This document shows positions 1 to 8,865 of a stretch of DNA of 64,000 nucleotides, in pieces. Source of the DNA: Butyrivibrio sp. (GTDB lineage: Bacteria > Bacillota > Clostridia > Lachnospirales > Lachnospiraceae); the NCBI GenBank assembly GCA_023664865.1, contig JAMPEU010000012.1, positions 1 through 64,000 on the forward strand, in the 5' to 3' direction. The notes below the pieces were generated by a model. That model did no database searches. It worked only from the letters and a program-made list of their open reading frames with translations, and was not told the origin of the DNA. A program made the position numbers and the translations under genes. Numbering within the stretch: position 1 is the first letter of the stretch; every line of letters begins with the position of its first letter.

Positions 1-1208
1 CTTTTCATATTTATGATGAAAAAGGAATAAGGGAGAATGCGAAAGCTGTAAAAGAGGCTTTTGCATGGAATAAGGGATTCAAAGAGTATTTTGCGGTAAA
101 GGCGACGCCTAACCCGTTTTTGATAAAGATTCTGCATGAATACGGCTGCGGGTGCGACTGTTCTTCAATGACGGAGTTGATGTTAAGCAATGCGGTTGGC
201 ATCAATGGAAATGACGTGATGTTTTCTTCCAATGACACACCGGCGCAGGAATATGAATATGCGGCAAAAATAGGCGCAATTATAAACTTAGACGATATAA
301 CCCATATCGAATATCTGGAAAATATACTCGGAAAACTGCCGGAAACAATAAGCTGCCGATATAATCCCGGCGGCGTGTTTAAGATGAGTAACGGAATTAT
401 GGATAATCCCGGAGACGCCAAATATGGCTTTACTACCGAGCAGATGTTTGAGGGATTTAAGATTCTTAAGGAAAAAGGCGTGAAACATTTCGGTATTCAT
501 GCGTTTCTTGCCAGCAATACCGTGACGAATGATTATTATCCGCAGCTTGCAAAGCAGCTTTTTGAATTGGCGGTAAAGCTTGAAAAAGAAACCGGAGCGG
601 ATATTTCCTTTATAAATCTTTCAGGCGGCGTGGGTGTATCCTACAGGCCTGAACAGGAATCTAACGATATAAGGGCGATAGGAGAGGGCGTGCATAAGGT
701 ATATGATGAAGTGCTGCTCCCGGCAGGCATGGGAGATGTGGCGATTTATACCGAGATGGGACGTTTTATGATGGCGCCTTATGGGGCGTTAGTCACCAAA
801 GCTATCCACGAGAAACATACCTATAAGGAATATATAGGCGTAGACGCATGTGCAGCTAACCTGATGCGTCCTGCCATGTATGGCGCGTATCATCATATAA
901 CGGTGCTTGGCAAAGAGGACATGCCTTGTGGGCATATGTATGATGTGGTGGGTTCCTTGTGTGAAAATAATGATAAGTTTGCAATAGACAGAATGTTGCC
1001 GGAAATCGAAAAAGGAGATTATCTGGTAATCCACGATACAGGCGCGCACGGACATTCAATGGGATATAATTATAACGGCAGGCTGCGTTCAGCAGAACTG
1101 CTTTTAAAAGAGGACGGCAGCGAGGAGCTTATCAGAAGGGCGGAAACTCCGAAGGATTATTTCGCGACGTTGGATTGTTTTGAGGTTTTTGAGAAATTTG
1201 ATTTTTAA
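1..1208 (+). CDS. lysA: Diaminopimelate decarboxylase, 5' end outside window
   Basis: Fold-type III PLP decarboxylase converting meso-diaminopimelate to L-lysine, the last step of lysine synthesis. The reading frame is open from base 3, so the N-terminus lies upstream. YFAVKATPNP near base 90-120 holds the PLP lysine. Further family features follow: a Gly-rich SGGVGVSY, an EMGR segment in place of the usual EPGR, MRPAMYGAYHHI, and the GSLCENNDKF stretch corresponding to the family CESxD motif. The length after the PLP lysine fits a full-length family member. The frame ends cleanly and is followed by hairpins. Ornithine or carboxynorspermidine decarboxylases share the fold, so the substrate is inferred from the motifs only. 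Confidence 0.85.
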   Translation, partial: FHIYDEKGIRENAKAVKEAFAWNKGFKEYFAVKATPNPFLIKILHEYGCGCDCSSMTELMLSNAVGINGNDVMFSSNDTPAQEYEYAAKIGAIINLDDITHIEYLENILGKLPETISCRYNPGGVFKMSNGIMDNPGDAKYGFTTEQMFEGFKILKEKGVKHFGIHAFLASNTVTNDYYPQLAKQLFELAVKLEKETGADISFINLSGGVGVSYRPEQESNDIRAIGEGVHKVYDEVLLPAGMGDVAIYTEMGRFMMAPYGALVTKAIHEKHTYKEYIGVDACAANLMRPAMYGAYHHITVLGKEDMPCGHMYDVVGSLCENNDKFAIDRMLPEIEKGDYLVIHDTGAHGHSMGYNYNGRLRSAELLLKEDGSEELIRRAETPKDYFATLDCFEVFEKFDF

Positions 1209-1230
1209 ATAGTGATTTTGGAAATGGAGA

Positions 1231-1290
1231 ATAATTCAGCCCACAGGAGCATGGACGCATATGTTTCCATGCTCCTATGGGCTGAATTAT
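1231..1290. repeat. 60-bp palindrome just after lysA
   Basis: Arms at 1231-1255 and 1266-1290 pair at 24 of 25 positions around a 10-base loop that contains CATATG. The arms begin ATAATTCAGCCCA and contain GCATGGA. The same CAGCCC...GCATGGAC.CATATG core is found in the much longer palindrome at 16743-16930. It may act as a lysA terminator because A/T-rich sequence follows, but its likeness to other intergenic palindromes suggests a dispersed repeat. Confidence 0.8.
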
Positions 1291-1312
1291 TATAGAAAAT
1301 ATAGTTAAAATT

Positions 1313-1350
1313 AAAGGGCATCGTAAGCGGTAAGTGTTTACGATGCCTTT
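1313..1350 (-). terminator. Hairpin terminator downstream of tRNA-Leu
   Basis: AAAGGGCATCGTAA at 1313-1326 pairs with TTACGATGCCTTTT at 1337-1350, with one mismatch. On the minus strand it is followed by a T-rich stretch, so it fits termination of the tRNA transcript coming from 1516. It could also work for lysA on the other strand. Confidence 0.65.
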
Positions 1351-1362
1351 TAGCTTTTATAC

Positions 1363-1388
1363 CTAAATTTCAATGCCGGTGGCAGGAC
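1363..1388 (-). repeat. Degenerate duplicate of the tRNA-Leu 3' end and flank
   Basis: The 26 bases here match 1422-1447 at 24 of 26 positions, 59 bp apart. The second copy is the real tRNA 3' acceptor/T-arm region plus its flank. Similarity continues weakly beyond it (TTGAAC, TTCAAGCCCC). It is either the residue of a second tRNA-Leu gene or an attachment-site-like duplication left by an integrative element. Confidence 0.6.
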
Positions 1389-1432
1389 AGTTGAACAGGT
1401 TCAAGCCCCGCTTAAAGTTATCTAAATTTCAG

Positions 1433-1516
1433 TGCCGGTGGCGGGACTTGAACCCGCACTCCGTTGCCGGAAACAGATTTTGAGTCTGCCTCGTCTGCCA
1501 ATTCCGACACACCGGC
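1433..1516 (-). tRNA. tRNA-Leu (anticodon CAA)
   Basis: Minus-strand acceptor arms GCCGGTG (1516-1510) and CACCGGC (1440-1434) pair fully, with A as discriminator at 1433. The T-arm reads GCGGGTTCAAGTCCCGC. The anticodon stem encloses the loop CTCAAAA, giving anticodon CAA, which reads UUG. The 84-nt length with a variable arm fits the class II tRNA-Leu type. The 3' CCA is not encoded. A near-consensus promoter lies about 20 bases upstream. Confidence 0.95.
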
Positions 1517-1536
1517 TGATTTAACAACTGAAATAT

Positions 1537-1565
1537 ATAATAACATAACTGTATGAGGTTGGCAA
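1537..1565 (-). promoter_or_regulatory. Promoter of tRNA-Leu
   Basis: On the minus strand TTGCCA (1565-1560) and TATTAT (1542-1537) are separated by 17 bases. The -10 box ends 20 bases before the mature tRNA 5' end, a normal distance for a tRNA transcript. Confidence 0.75.
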
Positions 1566-1592
1566 GCAATTAATAAAATATCATGTGAAATT

Positions 1593-1784
1593 TTTGTAAC
1601 AGTTCAGCCATGCATTCATAAGCTGCCAAAATATACATTTTTACAAACAGATAAACTCTATGGCTGGCAACTTATTTCATGCCGGGTGTCCGCCCTATAG
1701 AAATGATTGTGCAACTTGCCTTTAGTTAGCAAGCTCCCACAGTCAAGTTGTACAATCATTTCTGCATGGCTGAACTGTTACAAA
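1593..1784. repeat. 192-bp intergenic inverted repeat with a nested hairpin
   Basis: The 22-bp outer arms at 1593-1614 and 1763-1784 are perfect complements (TTTGTAACAGTTCAGCCATG...). An inner hairpin pairs 1699-1718 with 1744-1763 at 19 of 20 positions. The terminal GTAACAGTTCAGCC is shared with the palindrome at 16743-16930. It fills most of the gap between the tRNA and the next gene. No coding frame is visible in it. Confidence 0.85.
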
Positions 1785-1901
1785 TTTTAAGGAATAATTA
1801 AGAAAAAGTTTGGAATTATTTGAATCTTTTGGCAAGGATAATACGTTATCATTTATAGACATTTGAGGACGAGTCTTGATGGAGCGGAGGTAAAAGATAA
1901 G

Positions 1902-2600
1902 ATGGTAAAGAAATGTTTGAAGGTTATTATCATATTTTACATTTTTTGCGTGGCAGGCAAGGCATTAACAGAGGGAATAGGCAGGATTCCCGATTTTATG
2001 GAAATATTTGCGGAAGATGATGATGGGGATTATGGCAGCCGTTATATTTCTGTTTCTGATGAATGGAATCTGATTGTAGTAAACCGTTGGAATAAAATAC
2101 CGGAAGGCTATGATGTAACGCTTACGGAATTATCAAACGGACAGCAGATAGATAGCAGAATATATCCATATCTGCAGGAGATGTTTGATGATATGCGGGC
2201 AGAAGGAATCTATCCGATTGTCAGGGAAGGATACCGGACTGAAGAAGAGCAGCAGAAGACGTTTGATGAAAAAGTACAAGCCTATAGGAATGAAGGTTAT
2301 TCAAGAAAAAGAGCCGAAAAAGCGGCAAAAGCGGTAGTGGCAATACCGGGAACAAGCGAACACCAGCTTGGAATAGCAGTTGATATTAATGCCGATAAGG
2401 AGCGGTCTGATAATGAAGAAGTATATGCATGGCTTGCCGAAAATGCACATCGCTACGGTTTTATACTCCGTTATCCGCAAGGCAAAGAAGACATAACGGG
2501 GACAAGCTATGAACCGTGGCATTACCGTTATGTCGGAGCGGAGGCGGCAGAAAATATTTTTAAGGACAATATCTGTTTAGAAGAATATTTTTTACAATAA
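1902..2600 (+). CDS. M15-family D-alanyl-D-alanine carboxypeptidase (VanY/DdcY-like)
   Basis: Zinc peptidase that trims the terminal D-Ala of peptidoglycan stem peptides outside the membrane. The start at 1902 is chosen because GGAGG lies 11 bases upstream; the frame is open 13 codons further. The protein has 232 residues, an N-terminal hydrophobic segment (about residues 5-25) serving as signal or anchor, and the M15 signature GTSEHQLGIAVDIN with zinc ligands near H154 and D161, then PWHYRY with the third ligand near H207. No van regulators or ligases are nearby, so a housekeeping wall role is more likely than glycopeptide resistance. It is convergent with the GH43 gene, with only six bases between them. 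Confidence 0.85.
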   Translation: MVKKCLKVIIIFYIFCVAGKALTEGIGRIPDFMEIFAEDDDGDYGSRYISVSDEWNLIVVNRWNKIPEGYDVTLTELSNGQQIDSRIYPYLQEMFDDMRAEGIYPIVREGYRTEEEQQKTFDEKVQAYRNEGYSRKRAEKAAKAVVAIPGTSEHQLGIAVDINADKERSDNEEVYAWLAENAHRYGFILRYPQGKEDITGTSYEPWHYRYVGAEAAENIFKDNICLEEYFLQ

Positions 2601-2606
2601 CATACG

Positions 2607-3950
2607 TTACTTCATAAACACAAATGATTTCAGCTCAAAAAGGCATCTGGTTTTAAAGGACTGCCCTGCCCAGTCGTCAGGGTAGTCTGTTGAAACCTTG
2701 AAGAACAAGCTGTGTCTGCCTGTAACGGCTTTGACTCTTGAGGTAATGACGCCGCCGTTCCTGCCTATCTTAAGCTGTCCGATTTCAGCATCGTCAATAA
2801 GGACATGGAGGGTGCAGTCGCAGCCCATGCCGTTAGTATTTATGGACAGTTCCATGGTCTTACTTCCGAAATCGTCGCCAAAATCAAAATACTTATAGCC
2901 GATAACGCAGTCCTGCGTAATGTTGGTTATAAGACGTTCAAATACATTTTTCTCCGTGATTATTGCACCGCCTTTTAATACGCAGGCAATCTCTGCGGGC
3001 GTTATCTTATACGGATTTAAGGAAGTCTCAAATCCAAGTGAGGTCATTTCTACCGTGGGAATGGTTCCGTCCGGAAGAATTTCTATTTTCTCTACGCAGC
3101 CGCGGCGCGACATGATGGTTCCGTTAGTCATTCTGTGGTAGAAAATGTACCACTGTCCGTTTATCTGCATGATTGAACCGTGGTCGTTTCCGCCGGGATA
3201 ATCCACGCCGTTATCGACAATATATCCCTTATAAGTAAAAGGTCCGGTCGGCTTATCAGAAACGGCGTATGCAAGTCGGCTGCCGCGTATGGGGGAATAT
3301 ATCAGATAATATGTATCGCCTACCTTTCTCGGAGAACACGCCTCAAAGAAAAGGTCGTCGGGATTGGTAAATCCGCCTTCCTGTGTAACTTCACGCGGAA
3401 TGATATGGTCGATGCAGCTCCCGTCAATGACTTCGTACATATTGCTGCTGTTGATTTCCGCCATAAACGAGTGTTCAAACCCACAATATATGTAGGTTCT
3501 GCCGTCGTCATCGACAAGGACTCCGGGATCAACGAACCAGCCGTTGCCGCAGATTTCGTCGGGAATGGTATATTTATATTTTGAAATCAGTTTAAAAGGT
3601 CCTTCGGGTGTATCGCTTACCGCCACACAGCCTACAGAGTTGAGGATATATGCGTAAAGGTAGTATTTGCCGTCTTTCTCAACGACATCGGGAGCGTACA
3701 GGTAGTGGGACTTATCGGTCCAGTCCGTGTCAGCGGGATAGTCGGCGGTTGCTTGTGTGCGGAAAATATCTCCGTGGCATGTCCATTCGTGCAGATTATC
3801 AAGCGGCGCGCTCCAGCATTTCAGGACATAGTCGCAGAATTTGACTGAACCTGAATTGTCGTGAGAACCGTAAACATACAGTCTGTCGCCAAAGACTCTG
3901 GGTTCGCCGTCGGGTATATATTCCCATAATGGAAGGTATGGATTAGGCAT
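2607..3950 (-). CDS. Glycoside hydrolase family 43 with C-terminal CBM6-like domain
   Basis: Predicted beta-xylosidase or alpha-L-arabinofuranosidase acting on plant oligosaccharides. The 447-residue protein has a five-bladed GH43 propeller in about the first 300 residues: DGEPR near residues 14-18 at the usual site of the catalytic base, WFVDPG with the pKa-tuning D141, and FFEACSP with the general acid E203. Residues about 330-447 look like a beta-sandwich carbohydrate-binding domain. No signal peptide is seen, so it probably acts in the cytoplasm on imported sugars. AAGGAG precedes the ATG by 10 bases. It stands alone with no transporter next to it, so the exact substrate cannot be told. 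Confidence 0.82.
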   Translation of the reverse strand: MPNPYLPLWEYIPDGEPRVFGDRLYVYGSHDNSGSVKFCDYVLKCWSAPLDNLHEWTCHGDIFRTQATADYPADTDWTDKSHYLYAPDVVEKDGKYYLYAYILNSVGCVAVSDTPEGPFKLISKYKYTIPDEICGNGWFVDPGVLVDDDGRTYIYCGFEHSFMAEINSSNMYEVIDGSCIDHIIPREVTQEGGFTNPDDLFFEACSPRKVGDTYYLIYSPIRGSRLAYAVSDKPTGPFTYKGYIVDNGVDYPGGNDHGSIMQINGQWYIFYHRMTNGTIMSRRGCVEKIEILPDGTIPTVEMTSLGFETSLNPYKITPAEIACVLKGGAIITEKNVFERLITNITQDCVIGYKYFDFGDDFGSKTMELSINTNGMGCDCTLHVLIDDAEIGQLKIGRNGGVITSRVKAVTGRHSLFFKVSTDYPDDWAGQSFKTRCLFELKSFVFMK

Positions 3951-4178
3951 AGTTGTGGTACTCCTTTTAGTTTTTTATTTGTATAGTTTAATTCTACATT
4001 AATAGGGGAAATTTTCAAGGGGAATGTTATAAGTGAAGAAATTCCCCTTATATACTGATGCAAAAAAATTTCTTTTTTTACAAATAACCTATAGGCAAAA
4101 CATAAAAAATATGTTATTCTTATAAGGAATTGAAATAATTTTGTAATATTTTGTAATAATTTGCCATAGGAGGAAGAC

Positions 4179-5462
4179 ATGAAGAAAATACTTAAAAAAG
4201 TAGCAGCGCTTGCGCTGGCGGTAGTTACGGCACTGGCGCCGATGGATTATGCTTATGCTGCAAATGCGGGAAATGCAATAGCTAAAGGAATCGACGTTTC
4301 AAAACATAACGGCGCTGTGGATTGGAATAGCGTTGCCGCAGCGGGATACTCGTTCGCATTTATAAAAGTAGGAAGTACATATTCAGGATTGGATCCGTTT
4401 TTTGACGCAAACATAAGAGGCGCGCAGAATGCAGGACTGAAAGTCGGAGTATATTTGTATTCATACGCAACGACTGTGGAGCAGGCGCAGAATGAAGCTA
4501 ATCTGGTGGTTGCATGGCTTAATAACTATACCGTTACCTTTCCGGTAGTATATGATATTGAAGACTCATGCCACAAGGGAATGTCGCCGGAGCAGATTCA
4601 GTCGTTGATTAATACGTTTTGTCTGACGGTTGCCTCAGCAGGATATTATCCTATGGTATATTCAAGCAAGAACTGGTTTAACCAGAGGATAGGCAATGTG
4701 CCTTATGACAAGTGGGTAGCGCAGTATGCCGATAACTTAGAGTACAGCGGGGCTTCTTTTTGGCAGAGCAGTTCTAAAGGAGTTGTTCCGGGAGTAGGAA
4801 CGAATGTAGACATTAACTATCAGTTCAAGGATTTTTCCTCCTTGATAATTTCAGACGGTTTCGTGGACAGGTACGGTCAGACTATGTTTTTCTCCGGCTA
4901 TAAGATGCAGCGTGGCTGGATAGATTATAATAACACAAGGTATTATCTGGGACCTACGGGTTTCCTTCAGAGAAACTGCTGGTTTGCGGACGAGAAGGGA
5001 GTTTATTTCCTCTCGGCGGATGGAAGTATTTCAAGAGGGCAGACTGCGATATTAGGACAGAATTATTATTTTGACGTAAGCGGCGTGATGCAGACAGGCT
5101 GGGTTGAACTGCCGGGCGTAGGAAGGTTCTATTATTCACCGCTTAATGGGGCAATGGTTCAGGGCTGGTTTGCAGATGCGACGGGAACATATTATCTTTC
5201 TACTAAAGACGGGCATATGTTGGTCGGCGATGTGACAATAAACGGAAATGATTATTATTTCGGAGCAAACGGCGTGATGCAGACAGGCTTGGTGACGAAA
5301 CCGGACGGAAATATGTATTTCTACGACGCTGCGGGCGCTTTGGTAAAGAATCAGCAGACTATAGCCCCGACAGGAGATATAGTATATGTATCTGATAAGA
5401 ACGGAGTAGTAACGCCGATACCGGTACAGGCGCCGCTGCCGGAAGCTGTTCCGATGCAGTAA
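4179..5462 (+). CDS. Secreted GH25 lysozyme with cell-wall-binding repeats
   Basis: N-acetylmuramidase that cleaves the glycan strands of peptidoglycan. A signal peptide covers residues 1-27 with probable cleavage after AYA. The GH25 barrel follows, with GIDVSKHNG (D39) and VVYDIED (D126 and catalytic E128). From about residue 228 to 410 there are aromatic/Gly repeats of the choline-binding or glucan-binding type (GWIDYNNTRYYLG, GVMQTGW occurring twice), which hold the enzyme at the surface. AGGAGG sits 4 bases before the ATG. A hairpin terminator follows at 5508, so it is likely monocistronic. It could be a growth autolysin or a muramidase aimed at other cells. Confidence 0.9.
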   Translation: MKKILKKVAALALAVVTALAPMDYAYAANAGNAIAKGIDVSKHNGAVDWNSVAAAGYSFAFIKVGSTYSGLDPFFDANIRGAQNAGLKVGVYLYSYATTVEQAQNEANLVVAWLNNYTVTFPVVYDIEDSCHKGMSPEQIQSLINTFCLTVASAGYYPMVYSSKNWFNQRIGNVPYDKWVAQYADNLEYSGASFWQSSSKGVVPGVGTNVDINYQFKDFSSLIISDGFVDRYGQTMFFSGYKMQRGWIDYNNTRYYLGPTGFLQRNCWFADEKGVYFLSADGSISRGQTAILGQNYYFDVSGVMQTGWVELPGVGRFYYSPLNGAMVQGWFADATGTYYLSTKDGHMLVGDVTINGNDYYFGANGVMQTGLVTKPDGNMYFYDAAGALVKNQQTIAPTGDIVYVSDKNGVVTPIPVQAPLPEAVPMQ

Positions 5463-5507
5463 GAACGAAGAAATAAGGAGTGGAAAATCCGATTTTTGAT
5501 ATTTTTA

Positions 5508-5541
5508 GGTTGGAGGAATAATAAATCTTCCAACCTTTTCT
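5508..5541 (+). terminator. Terminator of the GH25 gene
   Basis: AGGTTGGA at 5508-5515 pairs with TCCAACCT at 5529-5536 and is followed by a T-rich run. It lies 46 bases after the lysozyme stop codon. Confidence 0.8.
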
Positions 5542-5549
5542 TTTGTGCG

Positions 5550-5601
5550 AAGATAATCGCGAAACGGTTTTCTTCAAGATAATTGCGGAGCAATTTTCTT
5601 G
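5550..5601. repeat. Tandem pair of 26-bp palindromic units
   Basis: Two units lie head to tail at 5550-5575 and 5576-5601. Both start AAGATAAT and end TTTTCTTC or TTTTCTTG. The second contains the perfect palindrome AATTGCGGAGCAATT. A related unit is at 9000-9025 and another palindrome with the same arms and flank at 47191-47211. Confidence 0.65.
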
Positions 5602-5682
5602 TTTGCAACAGGCGTCATTATGGTATATAATTAAACTTGTGTTATTATGTCTGGAAGGTCAGTCGAATGCCGGAGGAAGGGT

Positions 5683-6006
5683 ATGAACTGCAAAGAAACA
5701 GAAAAAATGATTCCTACATTCTTACAGGATGATTTAAGTAATAGAGAATTGAAAGAGTTTATTGAGCATATTAATGATTGTCCTGAGTGTACGGAGGAGC
5801 TTTCCATTCAGTTTTTGGTATCGGAAGGCTTAGAGCGGCTGGAAGCAGGAAATAACTTTAATCTGCAGCATGCGCTGGAAAGCAGGGTAAAAAGCGCAGA
5901 GCATGAAATTAAAATCAACAAAGGGTTAAAATATACGTTAATCTGTCTGGAGGCGGCAGTTGCGGCAGCTATTATAATCGCTTTTGTTATAGTATTTAAG
6001 TTTTAA
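5683..6006 (+). CDS. Zinc-finger (zf-HC2-like) single-span membrane protein
   Basis: A 107-residue protein resembling anti-sigma factor zinc-binding domains: MNCKETEK at the start, then HINDCPECTEEL supplying the H-x3-C-x2-C ligands. A single hydrophobic segment at the C-terminus (about residues 82-105) places the zinc finger in the cytoplasm. The start at 5683 is chosen because GGAGGAAGG lies just upstream; the frame is open 12 codons further. No sigma factor gene is adjacent; polA follows 58 bases on. It may hold a regulator at the membrane, but a partner cannot be named. Confidence 0.7.
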   Translation: MNCKETEKMIPTFLQDDLSNRELKEFIEHINDCPECTEELSIQFLVSEGLERLEAGNNFNLQHALESRVKSAEHEIKINKGLKYTLICLEAAVAAAIIIAFVIVFKF

Positions 6007-6064
6007 GGATTGTCGTGATGATTTTATGTAATTAATGTTATTCTGCAAGGGGGGAATTATAGCC

Positions 6065-8854
6065 ATGGGTGAGAAGGTTGTTTTGATAGACGGACATAGT
6101 ATTCTGAACAGGGCTTTCTATGGAGTGCCTGATTTGACCAACAGTCAGGGAGTCCATACTAACGCAGTTTACGGTTTTTTAAATATAATGTTTAAAATTC
6201 TGGAAGAAGAGACGCCGGATTACCTGACAGTGGCGTTTGACGTGCATGCGCCGACATTCAGGCATGAAATTTATAAGGAATATAAGGGGACAAGGAAGGC
6301 AATGCCGGACGAGCTGCACGAACAGGTTCCGATTATAAAAAAGATGCTTCAGGCGATGAATGTCTGCATAATGGAGAAGGCAGGTCTTGAGGCGGACGAT
6401 ATACTGGGAACGCTGGCGAAACGTGCCGAGAAAGAGGGCATGGCAGTTTCGCTAGTTTCGGGCGACAGGGACTTATTGCAGATTGCCTCGGATAATATTA
6501 AGATAAGAATCCCCAAGACTAAGGGCGGCAGGACGGAAGTGGAAGACTATTATGCAGCCGATGTGAAGGCAAAATATCAGGTCACGCCCCTGCAGTTTAT
6601 TGATTTAAAGGCGTTAATGGGCGATACTGCGGACAATATTCCGGGAGTGCCAAAAGTCGGGGAGAAAACGGCTACTGAGCTTATGGTGCAGTTTGGCTCA
6701 TTAGAAGAAATATATAACAGGATAGACGAAGTCTCGAAGAAATCTGTTAAGGAATCGCTGATAAACAACAGGGATTTGGCGGATTTAAGCAAGACGCTTG
6801 CCACTATTAACGTTGAGAGCAATATTGAATTTTCTTTTGAGAATGCGAGAGTGGGAAACTTCTATACGCAGGAGGCGTATATACTGTGTAAGGAATTGGA
6901 ATTTAGAAATCTGTTATCAAGGTTTGAAAATGATGTGGTTGTTGAGAACAGCCAAGTTGAATATTTCAAAACTTTGACGGAGCTGGATGAAATCGAAAGG
7001 CTTTTTACAGATATTGACTATAATAGTCAAAAACAGGAAGAAAATAAAGAAAAAGGAAAAAGGGATGAAGGAGAAAGTAATAAGGTAAGGGATAATAAAG
7101 GGAAAGCAGATAAAGAGGGAATCGAAATCGGACTTTCCATACTTAAGAACGGTAAAGGGTATGAGGACTTTGCGGGCATAGCTGTGGCGCTTTCCAAGGA
7201 TGAAGTTTATTTTATTCCGTGCCAGGGATTTATTACGGGGAAATATCTGTCGGGAAAACTGGCGTTATTAAATGAAAACGACTTATGTAAAATCAATATC
7301 TGCGACATAAAGCAGGCGTATGACGTTATGGACGCGGAAGGCAAGGGAAGTTCCGATGCGATGGACGTAATGAAGCCATATGCGGAGAAAAAGTATTTTG
7401 ATATCTGCCTTGCCGCGTATCTGCTCAATCCGCTCAAAAGCGATTATGATACGGAAGCGATTGCAAACGAGCATCTTAACCTGATTATTTCCGATAAGAA
7501 ACAGGTGTGCGGAAAAGAATCATATGTTAAGACGCTGGAAGAAAAACCGCAGGAATTTGAAAAGTTCGCATGTTTTCAGGCGTATGTCGCGCTTATGTCG
7601 GCGGCTGTGTTAAGGGAAAAGCTGGAAGAACAGGGAATGTTGGAACTGCTTTACAAGATAGAGATGCCTTTAACAAGGGTGCTGTATGAAATGGAGCAGA
7701 TAGGGATTATGGTAAAACCCGATGAGCTTAAGGATTACGGCGAGAGGCTGACAGGCAGGATAGAACAGTTGGAGAAGTCCATCTGTGAACAGGCGGGATT
7801 GCAGTTTAATATAAATTCGCCTAAGCAGTTAGGGGAAGTCCTTTTTGAAAAGATGGGAATACCCGGCGGAAAAAAGACAAAGACAGGCTATTCGACTTCG
7901 GCGGATATTCTTGAGAAGTTATCTGCGGATTATCCTATTGTCGCGGATATTTTGGAGTACAGGGGATATGCCAAGTTAAAATCGACCTATGCGGACGGAC
8001 TCGCAGCGTATATAGATGAGGGAAACAGGATTCACTCGACGTTTAACCAAACCATTACGGCGACAGGGCGGATAAGTTCGACAGAGCCGAATTTACAGAA
8101 TATTCCCATAAGGACGGATTTAGGCAGGCAGATTCGCAAGATATTTATTCCGGCGGACGGCTATATTTTTATGGATGCGGACTATTCGCAGATAGAACTG
8201 AGGGTGTTGGCGCATATGTCAGATGATAAGCAGTTGATTGAGGCTTATCAGATGGAAGAGGATATCCATAGGATTACGGCATCCAAAGTGTTCCACACTC
8301 CGTTTGAAGAGGTGACGCCGCTGCAAAGAAGGAACGCCAAAGCGGTTAATTTCGGCATTGTTTACGGCATCAGCTCGTTTGGCTTAAGTCAGGATCTTAG
8401 TATCTCTAAAAAGGAAGCAGCCGAGTATATAGAACAGTATTTTAAGACCTATCCGGGAATCAAGGTATTTCTGGATAAACTGGTTAAAGACGCGAAGGAA
8501 TACGGTTATGTAAAGACGATGTTCGGCAGAAGGAGGCCAATTCCGGAATTGTCGTCGGCTAATTTCATGCAGCGTTCATTTGGAGAGCGCGTGGCAATGA
8601 ATTCACCGATACAGGGAACGGCGGCGGACATTATCAAGATTGCCATGATTAACGTGTGGGCAAGGCTTAAGAAAGAAGGGCTTAAATCCAGACTAATACT
8701 TCAGGTGCATGACGAATTGCTGATTGAAACCTATGTCCCGGAAGAGGAGACGGTAAGGCGTATTCTTTCGGAAGAGATGAATAATGCGGCTAAGCTTTCC
8801 GTGGCGTTGGAGATAGATTTGCATACGGGAATGACGTGGTATGATGCGAAGTAA
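6065..8854 (+). CDS. polA: DNA polymerase I
   Basis: Repair and Okazaki-fragment polymerase with a 5'-3' exonuclease. The start at 6065 is preceded by AAGGGGGG and gives MGEKVVLIDGHS. Residues 1-300 are the 5'-3' exonuclease (GLEADDILGTLA, SGDRDLLQ, GDTADNIPGVPKVGEKTA). Residues about 319-351 are a Lys/Glu-rich insert. The middle domain lacks the DxE of an active 3'-5' proofreading exonuclease, as in many Firmicutes. The polymerase domain has motif A (DADYSQIELR, about 703), motif B (RRNAKAVNFGIVYG, about 755) and motif C (QVHDELL, about 880). Its 929 residues are slightly above the usual 880-900, explained by the insert. A large palindrome and coaE follow. Confidence 0.97.
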   Translation: MGEKVVLIDGHSILNRAFYGVPDLTNSQGVHTNAVYGFLNIMFKILEEETPDYLTVAFDVHAPTFRHEIYKEYKGTRKAMPDELHEQVPIIKKMLQAMNVCIMEKAGLEADDILGTLAKRAEKEGMAVSLVSGDRDLLQIASDNIKIRIPKTKGGRTEVEDYYAADVKAKYQVTPLQFIDLKALMGDTADNIPGVPKVGEKTATELMVQFGSLEEIYNRIDEVSKKSVKESLINNRDLADLSKTLATINVESNIEFSFENARVGNFYTQEAYILCKELEFRNLLSRFENDVVVENSQVEYFKTLTELDEIERLFTDIDYNSQKQEENKEKGKRDEGESNKVRDNKGKADKEGIEIGLSILKNGKGYEDFAGIAVALSKDEVYFIPCQGFITGKYLSGKLALLNENDLCKINICDIKQAYDVMDAEGKGSSDAMDVMKPYAEKKYFDICLAAYLLNPLKSDYDTEAIANEHLNLIISDKKQVCGKESYVKTLEEKPQEFEKFACFQAYVALMSAAVLREKLEEQGMLELLYKIEMPLTRVLYEMEQIGIMVKPDELKDYGERLTGRIEQLEKSICEQAGLQFNINSPKQLGEVLFEKMGIPGGKKTKTGYSTSADILEKLSADYPIVADILEYRGYAKLKSTYADGLAAYIDEGNRIHSTFNQTITATGRISSTEPNLQNIPIRTDLGRQIRKIFIPADGYIFMDADYSQIELRVLAHMSDDKQLIEAYQMEEDIHRITASKVFHTPFEEVTPLQRRNAKAVNFGIVYGISSFGLSQDLSISKKEAAEYIEQYFKTYPGIKVFLDKLVKDAKEYGYVKTMFGRRRPIPELSSANFMQRSFGERVAMNSPIQGTAADIIKIAMINVWARLKKEGLKSRLILQVHDELLIETYVPEEETVRRILSEEMNNAAKLSVALEIDLHTGMTWYDAK

Positions 8855-8865
8855 ATAAGTATGGT

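Noticed and set aside
1902-2600. Possible vancomycin-resistance vanY
   Set aside because: No van ligase, vanH, vanX or two-component genes are close; the M15 motif alone does not show resistance.
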